Shown here: one piece after another, positions 10,201 through 24,053 of the stretch
Layout of the letters: the number at the start of each line of letters is the position of its first letter
Numbering within the stretch: the first letter of the stretch is position 1
Assembly: GCF_030867145.1 (NCBI RefSeq)
Contig: NC_134415.1
Location: forward strand, 69,221,300-69,285,299
Reading direction: 5' to 3'
Length of the DNA: 64,000 nt
Origin: Opisthocomus hoazin
Lineage: Eukaryota > Chordata > Aves > Opisthocomiformes > Opisthocomidae
Made by a program: the position numbers and the translations under genes
The notes under the pieces: model-generated
Told to the model about the DNA's origin: nothing
What the model saw: the letters and a program-made list of their open reading frames with translations, nothing else
Databases searched by the model: none

Positions 10201-13200
10201 GCTCGCTCTCTTTAGAGGATACGGTACGTACAAGAAGCCCATGATGAGGCTGTAGAACAGAGAACTCCAGGTCTTAGACCTAGGGATCATCTATGTGTAA
10301 GCCTGAACTCGTACTTTGTTTAAAAGTGCCATGGGATCAAAAAAAAAGGCATGCACTCTGCATAATGCTGTTAGTAAATTCATACTATTTAAAGTAGTTA
10401 ATTCAGCTCATTATGACTGAAAAGGATTACTGAAAGATTATCTATCAGCTCTGCAAAGATGTCACCCTCTTCCATCAGCTCATTTGGCTCCAAAAGATGA
10501 TCTTTGTTCATTGCTGCTTTGAAACAGCTTAAACCACTTTCTGACCAATCTGTGATAAATGACAAAACAATTCTTGAAGTGAATTAATAGTTCCCATACA
10601 GCAGTTTTCACTCAGATTTGACTAGCTCTTTGACTAAAGAAGGTCATCACTGATGTTTTGTTAGCATTTTATTTGTCACCATGCAGAATGGTGACAAATC
10701 CTCCCAGAAAGGGAGAAAAGCAGGCAGGAAACAAGAGATGGGACACTCACCGTTTCAGCTTTTCACCAGGCTTGCCAGGTGTGATAGAAAGGAATAGAGA
10801 CGCTCTTACTGTTTTGAGGTGGAGGGTGACCTTCCCACCAAGGAGGAGGCTGGCTGTCTGGCAGATATTTCTCAGACTGCATCCTCTCTTTCTGCGCAGC
10901 AAGCCAGACACAGTCCTGGCTGGGGGTTGGTGTGGTGGCTTTTCCAGCATTGGAAGGGAGATAGCTGCAATAGCTGTGTAGTCATTTCCCCTGTTCTGTT
11001 AGGAAATACAACAATAATAACTCTGTGGCATACATGTACACCTTCGTTCCCTCATTCTTCCTGCTCAGATGCTTATTTCCTCCTGACATACCCTCTCAGC
11101 CAGAGTCTGTCATTAGCAAAACTGACTGCAGTGAGTAACTGAAAAGCCTAATATTACTTTTTCTTTTTTTTTCTGCAACAGTGGTCAATAGAACCATTGA
11201 ATACTTGTTTCCTATCATGTAATGAGTATAAATTTTTATCAGCCTCATTCCTCCTTTGTACTTTCAAAATCAGTTTCATAATCTCTGTCTGAAAAAAAGA
11301 AGCCTGTGCGGCCGTGGTCTTCCTCTTGGAGGGAAGGGTTGCATCGCTTTAATAATTTTTCTCTCTGCAGCATGAAGACAGAAATAAAGAACAGTGTTGC
11401 ATAAAGTAAGCTCTGAGAGATCAGAGATTTAAAGCAGGAGCTTGATATCCAGTGAAAATTATTAGAAAATCCACTCAAGAAAATAATACAGGCAAACACA
11501 TTTTACTTACTGGAAGCCAGCAATCCACAACAGCTCTTAGCCACTGTGTCCCACTGAGCTGTGGGAATTCGAATAGTTATCAGACGGAGTAATTAGAGAC
11601 TGAGTCATTCTGTGGAATTACTAATACATAAGTCCAGCAATATTATATCAAGACGTTGGTGACTTTGTAAAAAAAAAGGGTATATGATTGCAGTGGTAAA
11701 AAATATTCATCCCAGTGAGAATAGTAACAAGTAGTGAGAGAAAAGAAATGCATGCTAATTAAAAATGTCCACCCTGGCCTAAACAGAGAATACAAGAAAA
11801 AACAAGTAGTAAGAATGACCTTTGGAGGCAAGCTCAATAGAAAGATGTTCAGCAAATATGAAACAGTCATAGGCATTCAATAAATTCAGCAGTTTTAAGA
11901 ACAGAAGCTCTCATACTTCATGTCCTCCTCAAAATAAGCTTAAAGTCCAGGGAATATTATTTATGGAGTTAAAAATTCTGTTTGTTTCTTCTTTACAGTT
12001 AGTCAAGCTTGGAGAAAGATGGCTTTTCTTCTTGTTTGATTCTGGTTTTTTTAATACTGTTTCCAAAGTTGGAATGTCTGTAGGTGGTGGAGTGGTGGAT
12101 CTCCTCACACTTTGGGCAGGGTCGTGCACTGACATCGTGGACTTCACTATAATTTCTGAGGGAAAACCAAAGGGCTTAGGGATTTACACAAAGTAGTGAG
12201 TCCCAGACCTACTTACCCACATCTTTTTTCCTTCCTTCCCTTTCTGCAAAAATTGAAATTTCCTCTAGCAGAAATGAGAGGACAGTCCCTCCCTCTTTTC
12301 ACAAGTGCAAACCAAACCCTATAGTCCATTCTATAATGCTATCTAATTTTTAAATTTTTTAAATTTTTTCTCCAAAACCCCTGTTTCTGTAGATGGTTTA
12401 TATGCAAATGAATCTGGGTGTCAGAACCTGCAAGTCAACATTAAAGAAGCCAGGGACATACCCTTAGCATTGTCTGTGTGTAATTTGCATCGCAGCTGTA
12501 TAGAGCAACTCAGTGAAGGGGATGGACACAGAAACGCTGGCTCCAAAAATTGTGATAATAACCTGGTGGATGGCACTGCACCAGATACTGAACTTGTAAA
12601 AGCAGGAGTCCAAAAAACTTTCAATAAAAGTTTCATTTTAGCATGTAAGCAAGGAGCATCTAAATAAAAATACTGTTCTTTTATCTCCTGAGTTGAATCA
12701 TCAGATAGATTTTACTTTGATGCTAAGAAATGGTAGAGTCGTATTCAACTTTAAACAAATATTAATTACTAATAATACAGGATAGCTGAATGAACATAGC
12801 AAAAGAAGCATTTGTGGAAAAATGTCACCTTCTGTGAAGGAACTGAAATTACTAGAACAATGTTTTTTTGGCAGAAGAATTATGAATGCCACGAATCAAC
12901 ATTCAGCTCTGTGCGTGAGAGTCAAATATGAAGTTAAAAAAAAAGTCTGTGCTCACTGTTAAATCAAGCAGAAAGCAATATCTTCATTAAATGGTACAAC
13001 TGACAGAGGAACTGCAGAATCAGATCTCTGATTGCTGTCAAATATTTTGCCAGATAAAATTGGTAGGAGGAGTGGTATTATAGTCCTTGGTTATCAAAAA
13101 AAACACCATTTACTAATGAATTTGTAGGAAGTTCTTGATATTCTTATTGTTTGAAATAAAACTATGAAGCTCCTATGTACAATTTATTATGATGGACCTG

Positions 13201-16200
13201 ACATGAAAAAGACCTCAGATATCTATGGAAAGTTGTGCTAAGTGGATTCATTAGATCCAGTTAAAATTTGTAATAAAAGGCAGTCTTCGCATGCAGGAAA
13301 GTGAAGTAGTGTTTCAGTTCATGCTTTACAAAAGTGTCACGTTGAACTACTTAAGCCCCTGGGATGATCACTCACCAGCAAGGGAATTGCTTCAGCTGAT
13401 AATTGGGATCCTTGATGGAAGTTTATGCTCATTCAAGTGAAGACAAGAAAAGGTGACACAACAGTGACACAAGAGTGTAGTACTATACCACTTCAGTAAT
13501 ACTTCTATAATACTTTTGTTTGGACACAGAAGTGAACAAAGATTGGAGATACAAGCAGTATTTGGTAGAAAGATGGCTAGACCACCTCCAAATCAGAATT
13601 AAAAACCAAGTTAAAGCTGTTACAGCAGTACATAGTATGTCCTCTTTGTCTTGGACCTGGTGGATCAATTTTTATTCTGAATGCTGTTATGTGATACACA
13701 TCTAACAGCAGTTAAGGAATAATAGAAATCCAGCAGTCTTTAGTGTTCCTGATTGCTGTGAATAAGAAATTAACTGTCCAAAGAGAAAGTAGTGTGCGTT
13801 ATTTTGTACCTCATGAGCCTTACCCTTTCCTGTGTGCAGAAAGGACTCTGTTCAAGCCACTCACTCACAAAAGGGACATTGACTCCTCTGTGTGGAGGCA
13901 ACTGTTGGAGCCCGGATTGCTCAGGAGTGCAGATGAATGTGCATGTGCAGAAAGACAATTACAGTTGTGATAACATCTGACAAGTAGGAATGTCCTTTAG
14001 AACCAGTTTCTGTCTGTCTCAAGTGATTAAATCGAGTCTTTGGCACAGAGGTGAGCTGTGGGACCTTCGCCCCTGCACGTTACTGGCATGGGATCACTAC
14101 AGCGAAGGGTGGGTGCGAGAGGAGAGCTGGTCTTCCACGTAGATTTCCTGTAGGATATTTTAATTTCGTTAAAACAATTTTGGTCCTCTATGTTCTTCTA
14201 GAGAAGCATATGGTCCCACATTTGGTGGCCAGCATTAGCAGCAGATTAACATCTTAGATAAATGCTACATTTTGCTATCATGACAGTAAACGCAATTATA
14301 CCTGGGCGTAATGAGACAAAAGATTCCATAGCCAGAGAAAAGCACATGTGCTCCACAAATTAGGTACCCAGTATTGATTTGTAATTATATATATGAGATA
14401 GAATGTTTTATATCTCCAATAATCGTTAAAGACTGCCATCTGCCTCTAGACAAACTTCAGAAGGAAATTTAATTTGGATACAAACCTGCTCTGGATAGTA
14501 AAATTTGAGGATTGGGCTGTGTGATAATCCTTCGAACAGCCTGCACCAGCAAATTTGTCCTTAGCTTTTGTTCCTCACAGTGCCACAGAGGCATCCAGTG
14601 TAGTCAATAAAAACTGAGTGAAATGAAATTGAAAATGTTTAAAAATAACTGCTCTCCTAATAGTAATAATAGCAGTAAAACTCACCAAAATATAGATGAC
14701 GATAATAAAAGTATATTAAAATCTGTCTTTGTTAAATGGAATAGTGATATGAGGTAAGTAGACATTTTTAAGATTAATTTAAACATGAGAATTATGAACA
14801 CATGCACATGTACATATACTTGCTACAGGTGGGATCAACAAAGACCTTCAGTGTCGTGGGATAAGACAGACAGGAAACGAGGGCAGAACAGAAGTGTTTG
14901 AGTAAATGTCAGTTTGAAGAGTCTTCTCAGTCTTTCAGGACTGCATTTCTGCTCCTAAGCAAGAGCAGTTTGCGTGCAATGAACTCCTCGTCATAGCACT
15001 GACTCCCCCTGCACACTGTGTCCTTAGCAATTTGCTTTGAACTCTCTCACTCAGCAGAGTATAAGGTCCAGTTCAATTTGATAAAGAGGAAATCGCGATG
15101 ACCTGTACATAATAGATGTAAGTGCAGTACGAGGTGTTCTGTTTTCTTTCAAGATGTCTTTAGAGCTAATGTAGAGATCATGTTTTAACATTTTAATGTT
15201 TTGGGCTTCAAGTTGGTATCCATTTAATGGTTTGAATCAGATTTATAAATCCTTCATGACATTTTTGCTAAAAGAAACATCACTTCATCTGTTACACTGC
15301 TAACAGCAGCATATAGTTTTCTTCAGTAAGTCGGAAGTTCAGGCCAGTGTCACAGGTTAGCTAGTCATTTGTGATGAAAGAAAAGCCTGTATTAATGTTT
15401 ATGCACTAGGATGAAGATGGCTTGAATGTTGTAATCCTTCCTGTTCGACTGTTTGCATCCAAAGAACCAACTGACATTGTTCTGCACCAACACTTTCTTT
15501 TTAGTTCTGTAGTTAGGTGCATGCTCTGTGTCAGAAAATGGGTGGGCATTGCATGTCATGTCACCTTGTAACTGCCACTCTTGGCAGAAGGCCAAGCATT
15601 GAGTTCGCAGAGTCTTCTGAAGCTGCTGGAGCTGGAGGATCCTGCCTTGGACCTGGACATCAGGCTGACATCTCTCTATTTCCTGCCAGCTGCTGCTTTC
15701 AGGACACAAAATGACATTTGCCTCAAGTATTCTCTGCACTTCAAATTACTGGGGTACTTAGGTGAAGCCTGGAGTTCCGAAACTCTCATAGAATCTGATT
15801 TGGACACTGTTGGATCATGGTCCCATCATAGGCGCTGGTTTGACTGACAGCTACCGGTATATTCATATAGTAAAGGCTTGCTAAATGACAAAGTATTCCT
15901 TGAAATCAGAAGATCAAACATTTGTGTTTTTTCAAAAAAATCTCCTTTTGAGTCGGTGATGCACAGAAAAGTGAATCTTGTTGGTTGTGAAGTGGAAGAA
16001 TGTAGCCTGAAGATCCTGTCCCTCTTTATGGATGTTTTCTGAGTTTAGCTTGGGAACACAATGAAATGCAGACGTGGATAGAGGGGAGAAAAAAAAGGGT
16101 CGCACTGAAAGTCAGGCAAATAATTCTATACCTTTTAACAGTAGAAACTCAGAACTGAAGGATCCCATGAAATACTTTATTATAATTTCAGGTGAAGTCC

Positions 16201-18149
16201 TTTGAACTGGAAGTAGGGACGTCTGTATTCACTAGAACAATGAAGGCTGTAGAAGGCACCTGGTTTGCACGCACTGTTATCCGGCACCGTGTGTGTGCGT
16301 GCTGTAGATCATCCTAAGGATGCCGCTCTCTCCAGTACACAGGAAAGGGGGGAAGGATTACGTGAGTGTCAGTTTGGAAACTGTTATGGTCTGATCCAGA
16401 CAATTATTATAAACAATCATAATTATTGACAGCAGAAATACCCAAAGCCAGCTCTTAACTTCCAGCAGCAGAAGTCCCAACTTCTGTTGGGGAAAATGGG
16501 CTCACGGTCAAGGTCTCACAAAATCCACCTACACCAGCCCAGCAACTGGGGAGGGAGGTGAAAACACAACTGCTGTCTCTTTCACAAAACACAGAATATT
16601 CCTGATAGCTGGACAGAAAGGACAGATGGTCCTGTTCTGCTGTCTACTCTTGCTAGCAGATATGCACTATGAGAAACAGAATTCCTTGCTTTGTGTTTGA
16701 GGATGATGGTTTCACAGGCTGGAACACACCATGGACTGGCTGCCCAGAGACTGACCTTCTCATTTGCTTCTAAAATTGTGCGCTGGAGTTTGGGCAACCA
16801 CCCATTTTCAATTCAGAGGATCTTTGGACATATTCCGTATTAGCTAAGAGTCATACTGAGATTTTTAGCTCAGCAAATCACTGGATTCTGCAGTGCTCCT
16901 TCATATTAGCTGCTTCCAATAATGAGACTTTGCCTGCACAAATGAATAGCTGGGGCAAAACAAAAATATTGCAAACCCTAATAGGTAGAATTAAATATTG
17001 CAGGTATTTTTATGACACTGTAGAATGTACAAATAGTGATCAAATGTTTAGGGATGAAACGGAAGGAAACAAACTACGGAATACTGTGCTTATATTGAAG
17101 GCCTGCTGTGTAAACTGCATTTAATACCATCTTTAAACAGATAATTTCTTGTGAGTACTCTGAAGGGGGTTTCTTTTCTTTGCACCATCTACCTTGGTTT
17201 AGTCTGAAGTAAATGCAGTTTATTTTAAATGCCTTCTTAGGTTTCAGCCCTACTGCCTCAAACAGAACACCAAAACCAAACGATCAGCAGGACAGTGTAT
17301 GGGCATCATTATGAGCTCTGGAGATGCATGTGAATGTGATTTTTTGAAGTACATGGGAGCTGATAATATATACTGACATTTTATAGTGAGAACAGATCTT
17401 TTTAGAAAATATTTAGAAGTATTCTTGATATTTGTACTTTTTGCTATCGCAGAATTACAGTTGTAATTCTTTAACTCAAAATATCACTCAGAAATTTGGA
17501 GTGATGCAGAGGATGTCTTTCTGTTTGTCCACTGACATTTTTGATATTTACATTTCTAATCAGGGCATAAACACAACAGTTTCGCCTGACTAAAATGCAT
17601 CATTAAAATTTAAATACATGTTTATTTTGCTAATACCTAATTCACTGAATTAAGATAACACTGAATATCCACTCTGAGCTAAAAACTTGGCTTGCGATTT
17701 AGAAAGGGGCCTGTGTTCTGCAGATAAGTACACTGTCAATGTTATTCTCTGTTTAAAATGTTTCAGCTACAGGGGTTAGAACTAAAGAATTGCTTCATTT
17801 CTGGGAATCAGGAGCAGGCCAACATGCGCATCACAAGATCCAGGTTTAGGACAGAGTTTCTGAGGGTTATTTGTGACCACAGCATGTTAAATGTGATCCA
17901 GATTTCCTCAAATGGTGATGCTTTTAAATCTAATCAGAAAATTGTATCCTCAGAAAGTTCAATAAATTAAATCATAAAATTAACAGGATGTGTTACTTTT
18001 AAAAAAAATTATTTTAAAAAATAATGCAATATAATAAAAGTTTCTTGCTACTGTCCTATGTACTGAATCATAATTTGTATTTTTTGTCATTCATACACAT
18101 TTACTCTACTTCCATTGTTGCAAGGAACCAGAATTATTTTAAATTATGG
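10201..18149. other. Noncoding interval
   Basis: No exon, RNA gene or clear mobile element was found. The largest open frames (10658-10981 +, 15392-15739 -) show no recognised motif and no splice context. Small AT-rich and A-rich runs are scattered through it. Confidence 0.5.
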
Positions 18150-18640
18150 CCTGTTTGAATGTAAAAGTAGCTCTACCGGACTGGACCAAAAGTCCATCTA
18201 TCTGGTATCCTATCCGAGTTTAAAATACACCCATACAAGAGTTTTAAAGCGGGGCCAACATTCCCAGTGCTTTCTCCAGCTTGCAGCCATCTGCTGCCAG
18301 GCAATTTCTGAGCCAGATGTTCTTTCTATGTATTTAGTAATAGTCCATGGATATTGTTTTCTGCGAACATGCCTGGTCTTGCCCAGAACCTGTGTAAGTT
18401 TTTAGCTTCCCCAGCATCCTGTGGCAACCAATTCCGCTGTGTAATGACACATTACGTGAAATGCCACCACTTTCTGTTTGTTTTGAATAATTTTTTTCAT
18501 TGTAGTTACAGCGAATTCCCCTTAGTTCTGGTACTGGAAGAGACAGTGAATGATCCATTGGTATAACGTTTTTTCCCCTTCAAGGTTCGTATCTTACTAG
18601 TTTAGGTCCTAGTCTTCACCTGCAGACCACCTTCTCTGCC
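18150..18640 (-). mobile_element. Old CR1-like LINE 3' fragment, reverse orientation
   Basis: GGACTGGACCAAAAGTCCATC and TCTGGTATCCTATCC at the left end match the wording of an old archosaur LINE 3' end ('ggactggaccaaaggtccatctagcccagtatcctgtc') read on the reverse strand. It continues with CACCACTTTCTGTTTGTTTTGAA and CCCCTTAGTTCTGGTA, which line up with later parts of the same family ('cttccttttgtttgttttaaa', 'gacccctagttcttgt'). Highly diverged, without any coding capacity. Limits are approximate. Confidence 0.6.
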
Positions 18641-20816
18641 CTCTTTGCGTTTTTTTGTGGTTTTTTTTTAATTGATCCTATAATTATAGTAGCCAGAAGT
18701 AAAATCACTAGGATTACTTGTATGAGCAACGTATACCAAACCAAGCCCTGAATTTGAATTGGTATTTAATATGAATCTGAATATTTAAATCTTTATTATT
18801 TAAATCTGAATATTGTTTAAACATAAACACAGCTTCCATTGTATTTTGTTTGGATATTGGGGGCAGTCAGCCACATAACAGAAAACCTGATCCGACTGTG
18901 CAATTTAGGCTGATGCTTATTTTATGACTAACACACATTGTTTACTTTAGTAAGAGTATGTTACGCCGAAAGAGTTTGGCATGTACTTTTATGGCTTAAA
19001 AAGACTTTCTGACATGCACCAAGTATGATACAGAAAATACCATTGGTAGATTTTTGAGTATATTTCCTGTATTCTTTTGTATTTTGCTGTATGCCTATAA
19101 TTTAATAATGGTACATTATCGTCTATTCCAACACTTCTGTACTTTCCCTAAATGTGACTAATACAAAATACAATACACATACTGGGTCCTTATGCTTTGA
19201 AATTTGGGTCCTTGCAAAGCAACTATGATGAAGCTTTATTTTAAAATATTAGCCTTGCTTTTCATTAAAGTACTTATCTGCAGTCAGAAGAATGAGAAAT
19301 TAGGTTGACTAAAATAGTTAAAATATTCTGAACTGAATAGTTAAAAGTAGGGAATTTTACTGACTAAAGCAGTATACTTGAAGCCCTTGGAGTCTGGCAT
19401 TCGTGGTGGTGGGATATGACAATGTCCCAAAGTTGCTACCATTTCACAGGTTGTTGACAGCTAAAAAATGATGTACTTGCTTCATGGGGAAAAACAACAT
19501 TCCAGTTTTGCCCATGTAACAAGTGCTTCAGGCAGCACTCAAGACATTTAAAACTATTATGGCTATATATTGTAATATCTATTTCTGCATAACATTACAG
19601 CACACATTATACATTGTGCTGATTCCTCGTGAAAATATCTTCCTGTGATTACTGTAATGCAGTGCACTTTGCATAGATAATACTGTAAAACCTGATGCTT
19701 CCACAAATAAGATAACTCTCAGACTGGGGCTAGGAAAAAGAAAAATCTTCAGCTTGAAATCGACTCTTATGAGCATCTGCTCTTATTGTAACAATAGTAT
19801 TTTCTAGAAATTTTGTCTTAATTTTTAGTGGTGCCCCAAAGCAACTGAAGGGAAGAAATGAACAAGCTAAGAAAAGAAAAAATAATGGTTTTGGCAGGCA
19901 TGCAGCTTTTTCCCCTTAACTGTTTATTCATGGCCATGAGCCCCAGAAACAGCATCCAGACACGTGGTCTCTGTGCTGCTGCTTTGATAAAACTATAATA
20001 GATATCTGTAGGTTCAGTGTCTGAAGATTAATTTTCCTGGTTTTTGTGAGTGATTTGTGGGCTTCTGCGCTCTTGAAAACCAGTTTATGTCAGTGAGAAA
20101 CATGATATTTTAATAAACAACAGCTGTACTAGTAAAAGCCCTACTGCAGCTGCAACAGAACAGCACTTTATACTGCTACAGCCATGTAAGTACCTGAACA
20201 GGTATTAAATGTTACAAGTGCTCAAGTATTGATAAAATTTATCTGCACTAGGGTCTTTTTTTCCTTTACCCATTCTGAAAGACTCCAACTGGTAAAATTG
20301 ACGTGTAGAAGGCCCTAGTGAGAAAGCCCCCTTTCTGTAATTCTTCCAATTCTTTTGGGAAATGCTCCAGGTATGAAGTGCGGTTGACAAATGCCCAGCC
20401 TGAAGTGTACATGCCTTCCTGAGCGTGACAGGGAGAGGGAGCTGACGCCTGGCAATCCCGTTGTTTCAGTGGAAGCACTAGGGGGGAAGAATAGTATGTA
20501 CATCTTTGCAGAGCTTCACATTTCTGTTCCCTTCTCCTGCCTATTTTTTTTTTCCCGCAAAAGAAAGGGTGATCTAAATTTTTTACCCTATTGCTATTTC
20601 ATAAAAGACCTGTGTAGCACAAAGAAGGATGTTGAAGTAGATCAAACAGTGATCAAAGCAAAAAATGTGAACAGAAAGCAAAGTGAGAAAATACTTGGTT
20701 GTCCTGTAACTATCCACAATGGAAAAAAACACAAAAAAACCCACAAAGAAAAAGCAATTTAAATAGGAAAAATGTTTTATGAACCTAAAACCCAGAAAGC
20801 AAAGAATTCACTCAGG

Positions 20817-20837
20817 AATTTATTTATTTATTTATTC
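20817..20837. repeat. (TTTA)n microsatellite
   Basis: About five tetranucleotide units of TTTA, ending in TTCATC. Confidence 0.8.
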
Positions 20838-22748
20838 ATCAGAAGAGAATTTACAATCCCACACAGGCTGGTGGACTGGCCAGCAGCAAAGCAAGGGGAC
20901 TGAAGTCCTGGTGGGAGCCACCCTGGTGCCCGTCTCCCCTGCATCCCCTCAGAGGTGAGCGTAAAGGAGCTCAAGTGTTGCAGCTCCTGTTGAGCTGATG
21001 GGATGGGATCTCAGAGCTGAAATCTCAGTCCCGGGAAAATCGGCAGAGGCTTCATCTCTGACTCCGACAGGGTCAACGTTTTGCTTCACATGGTTTGCCT
21101 GTAGAAAAGCTGCTGTGTTCCACTGTCCTGTCATCTATAACCCCATTTTCCAAAGCTTTTTCAGCCTTTGATGAGGTAAGGCTATCTTCTTCACAAGCAC
21201 CGAAGATCCCAGCAGTGGAAATCTGATAATTTCTTGTTCTACAATGTGAGCATTTGCCATATCATTTATCAATTTGCTTTTTATCCATTTATCATTGTTT
21301 ATCATCTCTGTCTCCATAAGAATAGAACCTAACACTAGGTATGGTAATGTAAATTAGGCAGTTAAAAAATTTGGAGACAAGTGCTGATCATTATATGTCT
21401 GTATACATGAGCAATGAGGGAGAAAAAAACATTTGGGTAATATTTGAGGCTTGCTTGTTTGTTTGTGGCCTGTGTGCTTCTGATTTGTCCTTCACCTTGT
21501 AGCTGGTCCTCTTAAATCCGGATTATATATGACAGCACAGAGAGAAGCAAAACACAACAATATAATTTTCATATGACTGCTACTTGACTACCCCTAACCA
21601 GCTAAGCTAGCAGAAATGTAATTTTATGATATTTGTTAATATCAGTGTTGTAATTCTAGGAAAATTGTAGACTCTCCTGGAGGTACTTGTGTGTAGTTGG
21701 AGCTTTTGTACATCAGCCAGCAGGTGATGAATGCTCCTACACACGATTATCCCCACGTGTACTTCTGTAACATGTTCCAAAACAAAGTTAAATTAAATAG
21801 GTGCTAAATTCCCTCAAGAGCAGCAGAGCTCCTGGTTTCGAAGTATCTTCTTTGTAGTATTTTTTACCAAGTTTCATTGTCATGCAGAGTCACATACAAG
21901 TTGAGTCTCTTTTCAGTGAGAATTTGTGAAATATTTTAAATTACTGAAAGCGCTTACTTCTTATATTTCAGTTTTAAAGATGGTAGAAAATGAGTTTGGA
22001 AAAAGAGGTAAAGCCAAAAGTTTATGCAGCCTGCTTACTACAAAGGGATTGTTAAAATGCATAATTACTGATAAAGATACTCTGGCTGGAAATGACATTT
22101 ATGACCATATTAATTTCTCCCAGTGAAGCTATGATTGCATTTCATAGATTGACATTTCAAGACACTTGGTGATAGATGCCCTCATAATATTTATATGGTA
22201 TGTATATGTTTACATTTACTTACATTTACTTTGCTTTTGCCATATGCATGCTTATTTAAAAGATACTTCAGCTTCTCTCTTTTTTTTTTTTCCTGGACAT
22301 ATGGTGAACAGTATTGTACCATGCATGAGTTATTAAATAGTAGGATACTATATTAAATCAAAGTAATCCAGTCGCTATAACATAAATACTGGTTTTTTTC
22401 TGAATATCTTCCAAGTGAACTGCAAACGTTCTATTTTTTTTTCTGCAGAACTACACAGATGATATCCTGATGTAGGCAAACTTTCAAGTTTAGCCTTCTG
22501 TAACACCAACAATGGCTTCCAAAATACACAGCAGTGGTAGTATATTCTTGATGTGTATTTCTGCAGCTCTCTCTGAACTTTGCTCTACAAACCTGTCTAT
22601 CAGAATTTCTCTACCGTCGGAGATGAGCAAATTAGCTGCAAGGAGTGATTTATTAAGTTTAGTCATCTGTGACTGTCACAAATGTACCCTTAGAGGACTG
22701 AGCCTTAGAGGCTACAAATTTCATGCTTTCTTTAAAATTATTTGTGAC

Positions 22749-22764
22749 GTGTGTGTGTGTGTGT
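22749..22764. repeat. (GT)8 microsatellite
   Basis: Eight uninterrupted GT units between TTTGTGAC and CGCTATG. Likely length-variable. Confidence 0.9.
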
Positions 22765-23617
22765 CGCTATGCCTCAGTCTAGAAATACTTATGAACTTTA
22801 TTGCTAGGTACATCATACTGTAGTACAGCTATAATAGTGCTTTGAGTTTTTACTATTCTTGCTGTATGTATTTTTTCAGCTCTGTCACTGACTGCTTTCA
22901 ATCACAAGCAAATAAAACCTCAACTATTTATCTTGTATAAATTTTTGCACAAGTATTCATGTTAATTTTCTTTGTAGTTGTTATTTATGAGAGTTATATG
23001 AGAGTTACTTTTGAATAGCTATGAAGAGCAAATAAAAAGCATTAGAAGTACTATCAGAAAAAAAAAAAGTTTTTTTTCCTACGGGTTACTTTTATGAATT
23101 TCTTTGTTCAAAATTTGGCCAGTCCTTGTTACAATAATGCTGTTGGAAAATAGCTTCCATTCCCAAATATCATACATTTACATTCAAATTGAATTCAAAA
23201 TTACAAGTGCTAAGCATTGATGTCAAAGCTAAGTTATGCAAGAGATGTAGAAAAAAAATTGGTTCTGTTAATTGGTGATTTTTTACAGAATGCAAGCATA
23301 ACAGAAACAAGCCTGGTAAGCTGCTGAAAAAGGCAAGACAAGCAAGAATGTGAGGACTTCTACTCCTCCTTTCTGATTTGTCTCTGATACTTACAGATAC
23401 AGTTATAAGAGATATTGTCCCATTAATATGATATTTCTCAAACTGTAGTCAGGATTTCACGTGTGGCTGAAGTATGGTGCTCTTTTGGATTTTAGTTAAA
23501 TTTCTCAAAAATGCAGTTCTGAGTTGATATGAACCACTTTTTAAATACATGTTGAATTCAGAAGATTGTTTCAACTCAGAATAGCAAAAATAATACTGAC
23601 AGCTTGAAATACTTATC

Positions 23618-24053
23618 ATCAGGGCTGGAGTACCTCTCCTATGAGGACAGGCTGAGACAGTTGGGGCTGTTCAGCCTGGAGAAGAGAAGGCTCCGGGGTG
23701 ACCTTATAGCAGCCTTCCAGTGCCTGAAGGGGGCCTACAGGAAGGATGGAGAGGGACATTTCACAAGGGTCTGTAGTGATAGGACAAGAGGGAATGGCTG
23801 TAAACTAAAAGAGGGCAGATTTAGATTAGATATTAGGAAGAAATTCTTCACCATGAGGGTGGTGAGGCACTGGAACAGGTTGCCCAGAGAAGCTGTGGCT
23901 GCCCCCTCCCTGACAGTGCTCGAGGCCAGGCTGGATGGAGCTCTGAGCAACCTGGTCTAGTGGAAGATGTCCCTGCTCATGGCAGGGGATTTGGAACCAG
24001 ATGATCTTTAAGGTCCCTTCCAACCCTTACCATACTATGATTCTATGATTCTA
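23618..24053 (+). mobile_element. CR1 LINE, 5'-truncated 3' end
   Basis: A well-preserved avian CR1 non-LTR retrotransposon end in + orientation. It starts near CAGGGCTGGAGTACCTCTCC and passes through the typical GAGGACAGGCTGAGACAG and CTGTTCAGCCTGGAGAAGAG. It ends in AAGGTCCCTTCCAACCC followed by the CR1 tail words ATTCTATGATTCTA. The last part of ORF2 stays open: it reads from YEDRLRQLGLFSLEKRRLRG through HWNRLPREAVAAPSL to the stop at 23958-23960, about 118 codons including the leading bases. The rest of the element, including the endonuclease and RT domains, is missing through 5' truncation, as is usual for CR1, so this copy cannot move. Its low divergence makes it much younger than the other LINE pieces in the window. 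Confidence 0.95.

Larger units (their letters stand above)
18641..23617. other. Noncoding interval
   Basis: AT-rich DNA with simple repeats but no supported gene. The 123-codon frame at 20391-20762 ends in a Lys-rich tail caused by an A-rich tract and has no recognised domain. Confidence 0.5.

Noticed and set aside
10658..10981. 107-codon + frame with overlapping frames on both strands
   Set aside because: No recognised motif. The overlap of three unrelated frames suggests a moderately GC-rich chance region.
23604..23960. 118-codon + frame as a host gene
   Set aside because: It is the C-terminal end of CR1 ORF2, not a host exon.
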